NCBI GenBank assembly: GCA_019634675.1
Contig: JAHCAX010000007.1
Coordinates: 35,977 to 99,976, forward strand
Source of the DNA: Acherontichlamydia pituitae
Lineage (GTDB): Bacteria > Chlamydiota > Chlamydiia > Chlamydiales > Rhabdochlamydiaceae
Length of the DNA: 64,000 nt
Reading direction: 5' to 3'
Shown: in pieces, positions 44,678 through 52,160 of the stretch
How positions within the stretch are numbered: the first letter of the stretch is position 1
Layout of the letters: each line of letters starts with the position of its first letter
Made by a program: the position numbers and the translations under genes
Notes under the pieces: generated by a model
The model's input: only the letters and a program-made list of their open reading frames with translations
What the model was told of the DNA's origin: nothing
The model's database searches: none

Positions 44678-46233
44678 CTGACGTGATCATTATCGGAGCA
44701 GGGCCGGCGGGCCTCATGCTAGGATGCGAGCTGCTGAAGCGCGGCATTCAGATCCGGCTCTTCGAACAATTGCCCGAGCGCACACAACAGTCCCGCGCAT
44801 TAGCTCTCCAAGCACGTACATTAGAGATCTTCGAAAAGATGGGGATTATCGATGAGTTCATGCAGCTTGGAAAAAAAGTCCACCATGCCAACATCTACAA
44901 AAATGGAAGACGGATCGCTTCCGTCAACATTTCCCAGATCGATGCGCCTTATCCATTCATCTTAACTCTTGCCCAAGCTGATACAGAAATGATCTTAGCA
45001 CGTCATTTTGAAAAGCTGGGAGGCAACATTGAGCGATGCAAAACGTTGACTGCCATTAACGGTTCGCAAGCTGTATTTCAGATCCCTAACAAGACGGAAG
45101 AAACCGTTTCTGCGCGCTGGATCATCGGTTGCGATGGGGCCCACAGCACGGTACGCCACATTCTCAACATGCCGTTTCAAGGCGCTGCTTTTCCAGAAAC
45201 TTTTGCCTTGGCGGATGTGGAAGTCGATTCACCCTTTTCCGATGATGAAACGCATCTGTTTTTTTCTTCCAACAAACTCGCCGGACTTCTTCCACTTCCT
45301 GAAAGAAACCATTTCCGGGCCCTTGGCCTGATCTCTACAGATAAGTCTGGCCAAGTTCCCGAATTGACGCTCGAGAACGTCCAGCAAATGGTCGAGGAAG
45401 CATCGAACAGCCGTTTGATCCGTCTCAAAAATCCCACCTGGATCTCGACCTTTTCCGTCCACCGGAGGCTTGTGCCTCAGATGCGAAGAGGCAATATCTT
45501 CTTGGTCGGCGATGCCGCGCATATCCACAGCCCGGCCGGAGGACAGGGAATGAACACGAGCGTCCAAGACGCCTTTAACCTCGCTTGGAAGCTGGCCCTT
45601 GTGCAGCAAGGATCTGCCAAAGAAAGGATCCTCGATACCTATCACCAGGAAAGGCATCCAGTCGCACGAGAGGTCTTGAAAGGGACGACCTTGATCACCA
45701 ATATGCTCACAGCATCCAAAGCGAAAATGTTCATCGTCGCTCTCCTTGGTCTTTTGATCAACCACACCGCATTGCAAAAGAAAATGGCCTACGCGATCAG
45801 CGAGCTGCGCCTTCGATATGGGCGAAACATCCTGAACAGAGGACGCCTTGCCGATTTCTTCTGGAAAGGTCCTAAGCCAGGCTGCCGCACACCCGATGTT
45901 GCGGAACTTCCCGATGGCAAGCGGCTGTTCCAGTATTTGGCCCATCCGCGCCATACGCTGCTTTGCTTTGGAAATGCGGAAGCGCTGATTTCCCAAGTTC
46001 AGGAAGAATTTCCGAACTTGATCGTTCCCATTATTGTTTCTCCTTCGCAACAAGGCCCTGGATATATTCACGACCCTTCAGGACAAATAGCAAAGCGATA
46101 CCTTGTCGAAAAAGAAGCGCTTTATTTGATCCGCCCCGACGGAGTTATCGGCTACCGCTGCCGAGATCTCAAAGCCGGGCCATTTTTAAGGCATTTGAAG
46201 AGCAATTTTATCGGAAAGAGCAAACGTTCATAG
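44674..46233 (+). CDS. FAD-dependent aromatic-ring monooxygenase
   Basis: 519 residues from ATG 44674 (MTDVIIIGAGPAGLMLGCEL), with GGAG nine bases upstream. Motifs of the group A flavoprotein monooxygenases: FAD dinucleotide motif GAGPAGL near the N-terminus, the internal IIGCDGAHSTVRHIL (DG motif), and FLVGDAAHIHSPAGGQGMNT (GD motif) that binds the FAD ribityl chain. The C-terminal ~120 residues form the thioredoxin-like domain of PheA/TfdB/MhpA-type enzymes. It probably hydroxylates an aromatic or quinone-like compound with NAD(P)H and O2. The last bases overlap the convergent gene. Unusual content for an obligate intracellular bacterium; acquisition by transfer is possible. Confidence 0.9.
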   Translation: MTDVIIIGAGPAGLMLGCELLKRGIQIRLFEQLPERTQQSRALALQARTLEIFEKMGIIDEFMQLGKKVHHANIYKNGRRIASVNISQIDAPYPFILTLAQADTEMILARHFEKLGGNIERCKTLTAINGSQAVFQIPNKTEETVSARWIIGCDGAHSTVRHILNMPFQGAAFPETFALADVEVDSPFSDDETHLFFSSNKLAGLLPLPERNHFRALGLISTDKSGQVPELTLENVQQMVEEASNSRLIRLKNPTWISTFSVHRRLVPQMRRGNIFLVGDAAHIHSPAGGQGMNTSVQDAFNLAWKLALVQQGSAKERILDTYHQERHPVAREVLKGTTLITNMLTASKAKMFIVALLGLLINHTALQKKMAYAISELRLRYGRNILNRGRLADFFWKGPKPGCRTPDVAELPDGKRLFQYLAHPRHTLLCFGNAEALISQVQEEFPNLIVPIIVSPSQQGPGYIHDPSGQIAKRYLVEKEALYLIRPDGVIGYRCRDLKAGPFLRHLKSNFIGKSKRS

Positions 46234-47148
46234 CAGTTGCTCGGCTTTTAGAAATTCCACTGCGACAGATTCTACGCTCCTCTTTTGCTTTTCCACTTTA
46301 AAATTGAGCTCCTGCATTGTCTTCTCTGAGATCATACCTGCCAATTGATTGATGATCGGCCTTAGTTCAGGATAGAGGGCAAGTGTCTGCTGCTGGACGA
46401 CTGGCGAGACAAAATAAGGAGGAAAGCAGTTCAAATCGTCCGTTAGCACTCGAAGGCCTGATCCATAAAGCGAGCTGTCTGTCGAACAGCCTGTGATCAC
46501 ATCGATGCTGTTTTTGGCAAGGGTAAGGTACAAAAGAGCCTGGTCCATCATTTGAGGATGCAAGGAAGACTTAAAAGGATAGCTTGATTGCAGCAGCTCA
46601 AGTTCCGGCCGCGCTGCAAACTCTGGGCATATGCCGATTTTAAAGGCTTGGCCATTCTGCATAGCTCCTGCAAGCGAAGAGATCGATTCGATCTGGAATT
46701 TGTTTGCAAGAGCCTCCTGCATCACGAGGACAAACGTATTATTGAAGCCGATGGGGTCGAGCCATAAAAGGCCATAACGTTCTTGGAACGCGGTTCTGAT
46801 CTCGGAGAGCATTTGGCCAGGGCTGCTTGCGAACGGCCTATTTAAAATGTAGAGCCAAGCTGTGCCTGTGTATTCGCAATACAGATCGATGCTTCCCGTC
46901 TTGAGCGCATAAAAGCAAATAGTCGACCCTTCCAAAGTAAACTGCCTTTCGACGCGCAAGGAGGTCTTTGATTCGATCAATTGCGCGAGCATTTCAGAGA
47001 GCAGGTGCTGTTCCGTAATGTTCTTGGCTCCGATGACGATGCGGTCATCAGAAGGATTTTGTTCGATGAGAAAAAAGACGATAACAGTCCCCATGAGGAC
47101 CGCTGCCGAGCAAAGGAGAAGGACAATTTTCTTCTTTAATGAGGCCAT
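46228..47148 (-). CDS. Osmoprotectant ABC transporter, substrate-binding protein
   Basis: 306 residues. OpuAC/ProX-type glycine betaine/choline-binding protein: IVIGAKNITEQHLLSEMLAQ, YCEYTGTAW, GFNNTFVLVM and ITGCSTDSSLYGSGLRVL-DD follow the family. The N-terminus (LKKKIVLLLCSAAVLMGTVI) is a membrane anchor or uncleaved signal without a clear lipobox, so anchoring probably differs from the usual lipoprotein. Third gene of a three-gene operon (ATPase, permease, binding protein), 10 bp after the permease. Substrate betaine, choline or carnitine by family analogy only. Confidence 0.87.
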   Translation of the reverse strand: MASLKKKIVLLLCSAAVLMGTVIVFFLIEQNPSDDRIVIGAKNITEQHLLSEMLAQLIESKTSLRVERQFTLEGSTICFYALKTGSIDLYCEYTGTAWLYILNRPFASSPGQMLSEIRTAFQERYGLLWLDPIGFNNTFVLVMQEALANKFQIESISSLAGAMQNGQAFKIGICPEFAARPELELLQSSYPFKSSLHPQMMDQALLYLTLAKNSIDVITGCSTDSSLYGSGLRVLTDDLNCFPPYFVSPVVQQQTLALYPELRPIINQLAGMISEKTMQELNFKVEKQKRSVESVAVEFLKAEQLL

Positions 47149-47158
47149 GCTCTTTCCC

Positions 47159-47788
47159 TTATCTACATGGTCCGATCAGCCATCTTTCGACTCGGCTTAA
47201 TCCCCATTCAAAGAGGATCGCCAAACACCCTGCCGGGATTGTACCTGCTAAAATGAGGTTCAATTGCATGCTCCGCAAGCCCTGCATGATGAGATCGCCC
47301 AGTCCGCCCGAACCGATCAAACTGGTCAGCGTAGCCATGCCTATCGTCCATACGGCAGAGATCCTGACGCCTGACATGATCACCGGCAAAGCATTTGGAA
47401 ACTCGACAAGGAACAGGATCTGCCGCGATCTCATGCCAATCCCCTTTGCGATGTCGATGAGCGCTGGATTGACCTGCTTGATCCCGGTGTAGGTGCTCGT
47501 CAGCATCGGCAGCAATGCATAAACAGTCAAAACGCAAATTGCAGGCATCACCCCAGTCGTCGGCAGGTCGATATAGGGCTGAAGAGCTGCTAAGGCAACG
47601 ACAATCAGCGCAATCATGGCAAGTCCGGGAACTGTCTGGACAAGAGCGGCGGAGCGGATCACAACGATAGGGATGCGGCGCGATTTCATCCGGGACAAGG
47701 TAAATCCCAATGGGATCGCGATGGCCGCCGCACAAAAAAGGGCGGAAAAGGTCAAATAAAGATGCTGCCACATTTTGTAGAGGACCAT
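47159..47788 (-). CDS. Osmoprotectant ABC transporter, permease
   Basis: 209 residues, about five or six membrane helices. OpuCB/ProW-type permease with the EAA-like loop (DIAKGIGMRSRQILFLVEFP-NALP) that docks the ATPase. The ATG at 47788 follows the TAG of the ATPase gene with no gap. LALLVQTVPGLAMIALIVVA-type helices and SLIGSGGLGDLIMQGL near the C-terminus are family features. Works with the flanking ATPase and binding protein for uptake across the inner membrane. Confidence 0.88.
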   Translation of the reverse strand: MVLYKMWQHLYLTFSALFCAAAIAIPLGFTLSRMKSRRIPIVVIRSAALVQTVPGLAMIALIVVALAALQPYIDLPTTGVMPAICVLTVYALLPMLTSTYTGIKQVNPALIDIAKGIGMRSRQILFLVEFPNALPVIMSGVRISAVWTIGMATLTSLIGSGGLGDLIMQGLRSMQLNLILAGTIPAGCLAILFEWGLSRVERWLIGPCR

Positions 47789-48745
47789 CTAAACAATCTC
47801 CAATAGGACATCGAACAGCTGTTTCTTATCGATATGCCCCATGTAGTTTTTCCCTTCAAATAGAGGAAGAGTCTCTTTGCGCGACGATTTAAAGACGTTA
47901 AGAGCTTCCGTTAATGAATAGCGCATGAGAAGATGGGCCCCTTCCCTGCTGCACGTCCCATCTTGTTTTTTGACCTTATGGAGCAATGACTTCAAGTTCC
48001 GCGTCAGCAAGGAAAGCTGAAACCGCTGGTTGCCTAAAAATTGATCGATAAGCTCCGACTCCTGTTTTTCAACAAGCTGCGAAGGCGAGCACAGCTCGAC
48101 CAGCTTCCCCGCTTCGAGCAACGCGATCCTATCGCCTAGTTTGACTGCTTCCATGATGTCGTGGGTAACAAAGACAATCGTTTTTTTCAATTCCGCTTGA
48201 AGCTCCATGAACTCGCCTTGCACAATCTCCCTTGTCAACGGGTCCAAAGCTCCAAACGGCTCATCCATTAAAATGATCGAAGGATCGCCGGCCAAAGCCC
48301 GCGCCACTCCAACCCGCTGCCTTTGGCCTCCGCTGAGCTGGGAAGGAAAACGGTGCCTGTACTCCGATGGCGTTAAACGGACCATTTCCAATAAAGCGTC
48401 AACCCTCTTCTGGACTTGAACATCGTTCCAGTTCAATAAGCGCGGAACAATCGCAATATTTTCAGCGACTGTCATATGGGGGAAAAGACCGATATGCTGG
48501 ATCGCGTAGCCGATATTGCGCCTTAAGTGGATCGGATCGAGCGTTGAAATATCCTTTCCCTCGATCAAAATCTTTCCCGAGGTCGGTTCAATTAAACGAT
48601 TGATCAAACGCAATGCCGTTGTTTTTCCACTGCCGCTGCGGCCGAGAAGAACAAGGACCTCCCCTTCTTCCACCTTCAGCGACAGATCAGAAATCGCTTC
48701 GACATCGCTTTCAAAGACTTTGCACACCCTTTCAAAAGAGATCAC
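47789..48745 (-). CDS. Osmoprotectant ABC transporter, ATP-binding protein
   Basis: 318 residues from a GTG at 48745 (reads MISFERVCKVFE), with AAGGTGG well spaced upstream; the ATG 51 bp further up adds a non-family N-terminus. Walker A GRSGSGKTT, Q-loop IGYAIQHIGLFPH, signature LSGGQRQRVGVARAL, Walker B IILMDEPFGALDP, and switch FVTHDIMEA. The QHIGLFPHMTVAENI region is typical of OpuCA/ProV. The C-terminus has only a degenerate single CBS-like segment (LPLFEGKNYMGHIDKKQLFD) where OpuCA has two CBS domains that sense ionic strength. First gene of the operon. Confidence 0.9.
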   Translation of the reverse strand: MISFERVCKVFESDVEAISDLSLKVEEGEVLVLLGRSGSGKTTALRLINRLIEPTSGKILIEGKDISTLDPIHLRRNIGYAIQHIGLFPHMTVAENIAIVPRLLNWNDVQVQKRVDALLEMVRLTPSEYRHRFPSQLSGGQRQRVGVARALAGDPSIILMDEPFGALDPLTREIVQGEFMELQAELKKTIVFVTHDIMEAVKLGDRIALLEAGKLVELCSPSQLVEKQESELIDQFLGNQRFQLSLLTRNLKSLLHKVKKQDGTCSREGAHLLMRYSLTEALNVFKSSRKETLPLFEGKNYMGHIDKKQLFDVLLEIV

Positions 48746-48835
48746 CTGTCCACCTTGGATCCAATATAAAATTTCTATTTTATAGGTTAACCTCAAAACA
48801 GGATAGTTTTTTTAAGCCGCATCGCTCCTTACAGT

Positions 48836-49183
48836 GGTGTAATTGAAAGTGGTAGTGTTAGAGACGTTCTCTAAATTAGAATAATTTGATTTTTGATGGA
48901 TTTTTTGAGCCATTTGCATGCTGTTGTGAAGCACATAGTTAAATTAACTAGGGCAAACAACAACATGCAAATGGCTCAAAAAAGGGGCGAAAAGCAAACT
49001 GTTCTAATTCAGAGAACGTCTCTTAGCAAAAAGCAAGCAAGGATGCCAAATTGCAAGGAGCCCGAAGGGGTACCCGATGCAGGCAACCCCATAGTGGGTT
49101 GTCGAAGCAGGGCAACACAGCTAGTTGGCGTTCGGAGCCGATTTTTGCTAACTAACACTTTTATTCATACCCGAATAAGGGAT
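48836..49183. repeat. Interspersed repeat element A, copy 2, split by an insertion
   Basis: Same element as 33363-33550: left end GGTGTAATTGAAAGTGGTAG, right part TTTTTGCTAACTAACACTTT and CCCGAATAAGGGATGA. It is interrupted after GTGTTA (48860) by the 162-bp element B and resumes at TTAGCAAAAAGC (49023). Core differences from copy 1 partly keep pairing: CAACCCC/TGGGTTG here against CAACCTC/GGGGTTG there. The right end reaches into the 3' end of the methyltransferase gene at 49148, supplying its last codons and stop. Confidence 0.8.
48861..49022. mobile_element. Palindromic MITE (element B) nested in element A
   Basis: 162 bp, ends GAGACGTTCTCT...AGAGAACGTCTC. The terminal 28 bp are inverted repeats with three mismatches. 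An inner pair TTTTTTGAGCCATTTGCATG and its exact complement continues the palindrome to a centre AGTTAAATTAACT, so the whole element can fold into one long hairpin. It is flanked by a direct TTA (48858-48860 and 49023-49025), absent as a duplicate from the intact copy of element A; this shows insertion with a 3-bp target duplication. No coding capacity, so it needs a transposase from elsewhere. Confidence 0.85.
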
Positions 49184-50380
49184 GATCTTGCCGCAATTGT
49201 CTTGGATGCGCCTTAATGCCGTCTTAAGATGGTTTTTTTCCTGTTCAGAGAATCCATTCAATGCAATCTCTTCCGCCTTTTCATGCAGAACCCAGATCTT
49301 GGCAAGCAGCTCCTGCCCCCGTTCAGTCAGATGGACCTCTCCTGAAGATTCGATGAGATAGCCTTCTGAGATCAAGGGGTCGAACTTAACATGGCCCGTT
49401 GCAGCCCCAGCATCGGAGATCAGTTGCTGCCGATTACCTTTGCCTTCGCAATGGAGCATCATCAAAACGATAGCGCTTTCAGCGGTCAACGGCGTACTTT
49501 GTTTGAGTAGATGATCGAAAACAGAACGGACCCAGCGCGATGTGCAAAAAAGATCTCTTCCGAAGGACTCTTGGATCTTTTTCGAGAGCATGGACAGTGT
49601 GATCTTAATTTTGAGCTCGTAGAGGGAGATCCCCGCTGCAACACCTACATTGAGCGATTCGACGGCCAGGTTCATCGGGATCTGGAGCTTGATGTCAGCC
49701 TTCTTGAGGACCTCATCGGAAACACCGTGAGTTTCATTGCCAAAGACAACAGCAAGAGGTTTTCCCGGCAAATCGATCAAAGACTGCACTTGGCTCTCAT
49801 GAGGCGTCGTCACAACGATCTGATAGCCTTGCTTTTTCAATGCATCGACCGCTTCGCTTGGCAAAGAATAATGGTGGAAATAGGTCGAAAAAACCGTGCC
49901 GCGGGATGCATCGATCGACTTTTGATAGAAGCAATCGCTCTCAGAATCGGTGGCAAAAAAATGGTCGATCCCAAAGGCTTTTCCCGTCCGGATGACCGTG
50001 CCTAAATTACCCAGATCTTTGACCCCGTCGAGCAGGACAACCATCTCATGGGAGATCTTTCCAGGCGGATTGGGGAAATGGGCAATGCCGATAAAGGGAA
50101 CAAGGAAATTTTTTTCGACAATTTTCTTTAATATCCCGTCAGAGACAAAGAAGACCTGCACTCCCTTTTCCCTCAACTGCGAAATAAAGGGATCAAGCAA
50201 CGTCTTGTCATGCGCAAAGACACATTCAAGACGGCTTGGGCTGTCTAAGACCCATCGGATCTGCTCCTTGCCTTCGACTAAACACCGCCGCTGCGCAAGC
50301 CTCTCTTTTGCAGAATGCAGGCTTCGCGCATAAACGACCCTTTCATGCTTGATCGAATCAATATACTCGTTTTTTTCCAT
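49148..50380 (-). CDS. TrmH/SpoU-family RNA 2'-O-methyltransferase with C-terminal winged helix
   Basis: 410 residues. N-terminal substrate-binding part (LVEGKEQIRWVLDSPSRLEC), then the SPOUT domain with its three motifs: VVLLDGVKDLGNLGTVIRTG, LAVVFGNETHGVSDEVLKKA and IPMNLAVESLNVGVAAGISL (knotted SAM site). About 140 further residues form a MarR-like winged helix (LTAESAIVLMMLHCEGKGNR ... HLTERGQELLAKIWVLHEKA, then FSEQEKNHLKTALRRI), an unusual fusion that suggests transcription control combined with RNA modification. The last ~10 residues (YSGMNKSVS) and the stop come from repeat element A, so the original C-terminus was replaced. Confidence 0.85.
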   Translation of the reverse strand: MEKNEYIDSIKHERVVYARSLHSAKERLAQRRCLVEGKEQIRWVLDSPSRLECVFAHDKTLLDPFISQLREKGVQVFFVSDGILKKIVEKNFLVPFIGIAHFPNPPGKISHEMVVLLDGVKDLGNLGTVIRTGKAFGIDHFFATDSESDCFYQKSIDASRGTVFSTYFHHYSLPSEAVDALKKQGYQIVVTTPHESQVQSLIDLPGKPLAVVFGNETHGVSDEVLKKADIKLQIPMNLAVESLNVGVAAGISLYELKIKITLSMLSKKIQESFGRDLFCTSRWVRSVFDHLLKQSTPLTAESAIVLMMLHCEGKGNRQQLISDAGAATGHVKFDPLISEGYLIESSGEVHLTERGQELLAKIWVLHEKAEEIALNGFSEQEKNHLKTALRRIQDNCGKIIPYSGMNKSVS

Positions 50381-50404
50381 GGACGTCCAACAATAATTTA
50401 AATC

Positions 50405-51703
50405 CTATAATACTTCTTTTTTGGCATGGTTTTGTTGTAATAACAACCATTTCCAAATCGGAATCACCAAAATCTGAAATCCATCCATTTCGATCGTATC
50501 ATTTTCATTTTCCGTAAGAATAATTCCATTCTTTAAATCATAGGCTTTCATGGCTTCCATCAGTCCTTCAATCTCTCGATTTTTTACATCAAGGTTTGAG
50601 AGACTTGTCGTTACTTGGATGGCTTGAACAATCCGATTTCCTTCTCTCATGACAAAATCGCACTCTTTCTTGTCCTTATGAAAATAGATTTCATTTTTCT
50701 GCATTCTAAGATGGAGAAATACCACATTCTCTAAGAGGCGTCCTCGGTCTTCACTCACTCGAAATCCGGTTGTTCTAATCAGAGCTGGATCAATCATATA
50801 GCATTTCTTATTGGATTGAATTTGCTTTTGGAGGGAGTGGCTGTAACGGCAGATAAAAAAGCAGAGATAGCACTGCTCCAAGTAATCACAATAATTTGCG
50901 ATGGTATGAGGGCTGCTTACTCCAACAGTTTTAGCCAGGTTTGTGTAACTAAATTCTTTTCCTATGTTGCTCGCTAAATAGTAAACTGTTTCCCGTAACG
51001 CTTTCTCATCCTGAATTTTGTAGCGAACAATGATGTCTCTATAGAGAATCCCTTCCAACAAGTCTTTTAAATATTCTGTTTTTTCAAACTCTACATATTC
51101 AGGAATCCCTCCGTTTTTTAAATAATTTGAAAAATGGCGCAGGATCATGCCAACATCGGTTGTCGATAGAGCTTTTTTAGAAAACGCTTCGGGATAATTA
51201 TGGCGTACAATTTCGAAAAAAGAGAGTGGAAACACCTCCAATTGAATATGCCTACCTGTTAAATGCGTCCCCAATTCCTTGCTCAAGAGCCTTGCATTCG
51301 ATCCAGTGATATAAATCTTTTTCCCCTGCTCATACAGCCTTCGGACAAAACGCTCCCAACCTTCAATGTTCTGGATTTCATCAAAGTAGAACCTAGGCTG
51401 ATCCCCGAACAACTCGATGAATACCTCTAGCAACGTTTGAAAGTCGCTTACTTGGAACTGCACTAGCCGTTCATCATCAAAGTTAAAGTAGTAATCTGCA
51501 TAGTCATTTTCCTTGACCAATTCCAACTGCAGCATACGTTGGATAGTCGATTTACCGGATCTTCGGATTCCACTGAGAATAATGATATTTGGATCGCTTG
51601 CAAAACGCTGGATCGTTTCTGTCACTGTGCGGCGATAAAAATTCTTTGGGGTTCGATATTTAAGTTGATCCATTATGATCTGCTTGAGAATCTCCCGATC
51701 CAT
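50405..51703 (-). CDS. AAA-type ATPase with DUF4143 domain
   Basis: 432 residues from ATG 51703 (MDREILKQIIMDQLKYRTPK), with AGAGGG upstream. AAA_14 ATPase: Walker A SGIRRSGKST (near residue 45), Walker B FYFDEIQNIEGWERFVRRLY, then TGSNARLLSKELGTHLTGRH. The C-terminal DUF4143 has a nuclease-like fold (CDFVMREGNRIVQAIQVTTS, with D/E...Q motif). Widespread family of unknown role, often mobile and present in variable copies. It has a clear promoter with repeated operator-like words (51725-51782). A degraded relative lies at the right edge of the window. Confidence 0.88.
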   Translation of the reverse strand: MDREILKQIIMDQLKYRTPKNFYRRTVTETIQRFASDPNIIILSGIRRSGKSTIQRMLQLELVKENDYADYYFNFDDERLVQFQVSDFQTLLEVFIELFGDQPRFYFDEIQNIEGWERFVRRLYEQGKKIYITGSNARLLSKELGTHLTGRHIQLEVFPLSFFEIVRHNYPEAFSKKALSTTDVGMILRHFSNYLKNGGIPEYVEFEKTEYLKDLLEGILYRDIIVRYKIQDEKALRETVYYLASNIGKEFSYTNLAKTVGVSSPHTIANYCDYLEQCYLCFFICRYSHSLQKQIQSNKKCYMIDPALIRTTGFRVSEDRGRLLENVVFLHLRMQKNEIYFHKDKKECDFVMREGNRIVQAIQVTTSLSNLDVKNREIEGLMEAMKAYDLKNGIILTENENDTIEMDGFQILVIPIWKWLLLQQNHAKKEVL

Positions 51704-51724
51704 ATTCCCTCTCTTTATCCCTCC

Positions 51725-51753
51725 ATTGTACAACACAAACCGTGCATTGTCAA
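51725..51753 (-). promoter_or_regulatory. Sigma-70-type promoter of the AAA/DUF4143 gene
   Basis: On the minus strand: TTGACA (-35, 51748-51753), exactly 17 bases, then TACAAT (-10, 51725-51730). The transcript would begin near 51718, about 15 bases before the ATG, and contain the AGAGGG ribosome site. This is the best promoter match noticed in the window. Confidence 0.8.
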
Positions 51754-51782
51754 TACACGGTTTTTTAGATAACCGTGCATCA
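51738..51782. promoter_or_regulatory. Operator-like repeats AACCGTG(C/T)AT at the promoter
   Basis: AACCGTGCAT occurs directly at 51738 and at 51771, and in opposite orientation as TACACGGTT at 51754-51762. The first copy lies in the -35/-10 spacer and the inverted copy abuts the -35. The middle and right copies make an inverted pair around TTTTAGAT. A dimeric repressor binding here would block the promoter; autoregulation or phase-dependent control is inference. Confidence 0.5.
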
Positions 51783-51972
51783 CTAAAACAGAATATTGCA
51801 AAATATTAATTATTAACCATTTGCAACAACAAAGCAATCGCATACAGACTTTGCAAACTCTTCGTAAAAGTTCAAAACAACACCCACGGCAAGAGTTTCT
51901 TTTTACTGTTATACCGAAACAACCTGAAGAATCTGGAATTTGGCAAGGTTGGTTCCCAGACCCGTTCACCGG

Positions 51973-52050
51973 CCCAGTTCGCAGCCAAGCTTGCTTCACC
52001 TGCTTTGCTTTCCCAGTTCGTGCCCAAGGGCACTTCACCTGCTCCTTACT
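51973..52050 (+). repeat. Two tandem 39-bp units upstream of valS
   Basis: Unit 1 (51973-52011) and unit 2 (52012-52050) both begin CCCAGTTCG and share CCAAG and ACTTCACCTGCT / GCTTCACCTGCT. A short hairpin GAAGGTAC/GTACCTTC with a 3-base loop follows at 52053-52071. The whole gap 51754-52160 contains no convincing gene; open frames on both strands lack family similarity and ribosome sites. Confidence 0.6.
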
Positions 52051-52103
52051 GCGAAGGTACACCGTACCTTCTCGTGCGTCCGAAGCCTCATTCCTTTTGG
52101 TTT

Positions 52104-52132
52104 TTGACAATTCGATTTGAGAATGGTATCGT
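52104..52132 (+). promoter_or_regulatory. Candidate promoter of valS
   Basis: TTGACA (52104-52109), 17-base spacer, TATCGT (52127-52132, 4 of 6 of the consensus). It would give a leader of about 20 bases before the valS ATG at 52161, so the tandem units upstream would not be part of the transcript. Confidence 0.55.
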
Positions 52133-52160
52133 ATTAACATTTTACACCCTGAAGAATCCT

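Noticed and set aside
51715..52140. 141-codon frame on the minus strand and overlapping plus-strand frames upstream of valS
   Set aside because: No recognisable family, overlaps a strong promoter and operator repeats, no ribosome binding site.
51781..52160. T-box riboswitch for valS
   Set aside because: No conserved T-box core or terminator was found, and T-boxes are essentially confined to Gram-positive groups.
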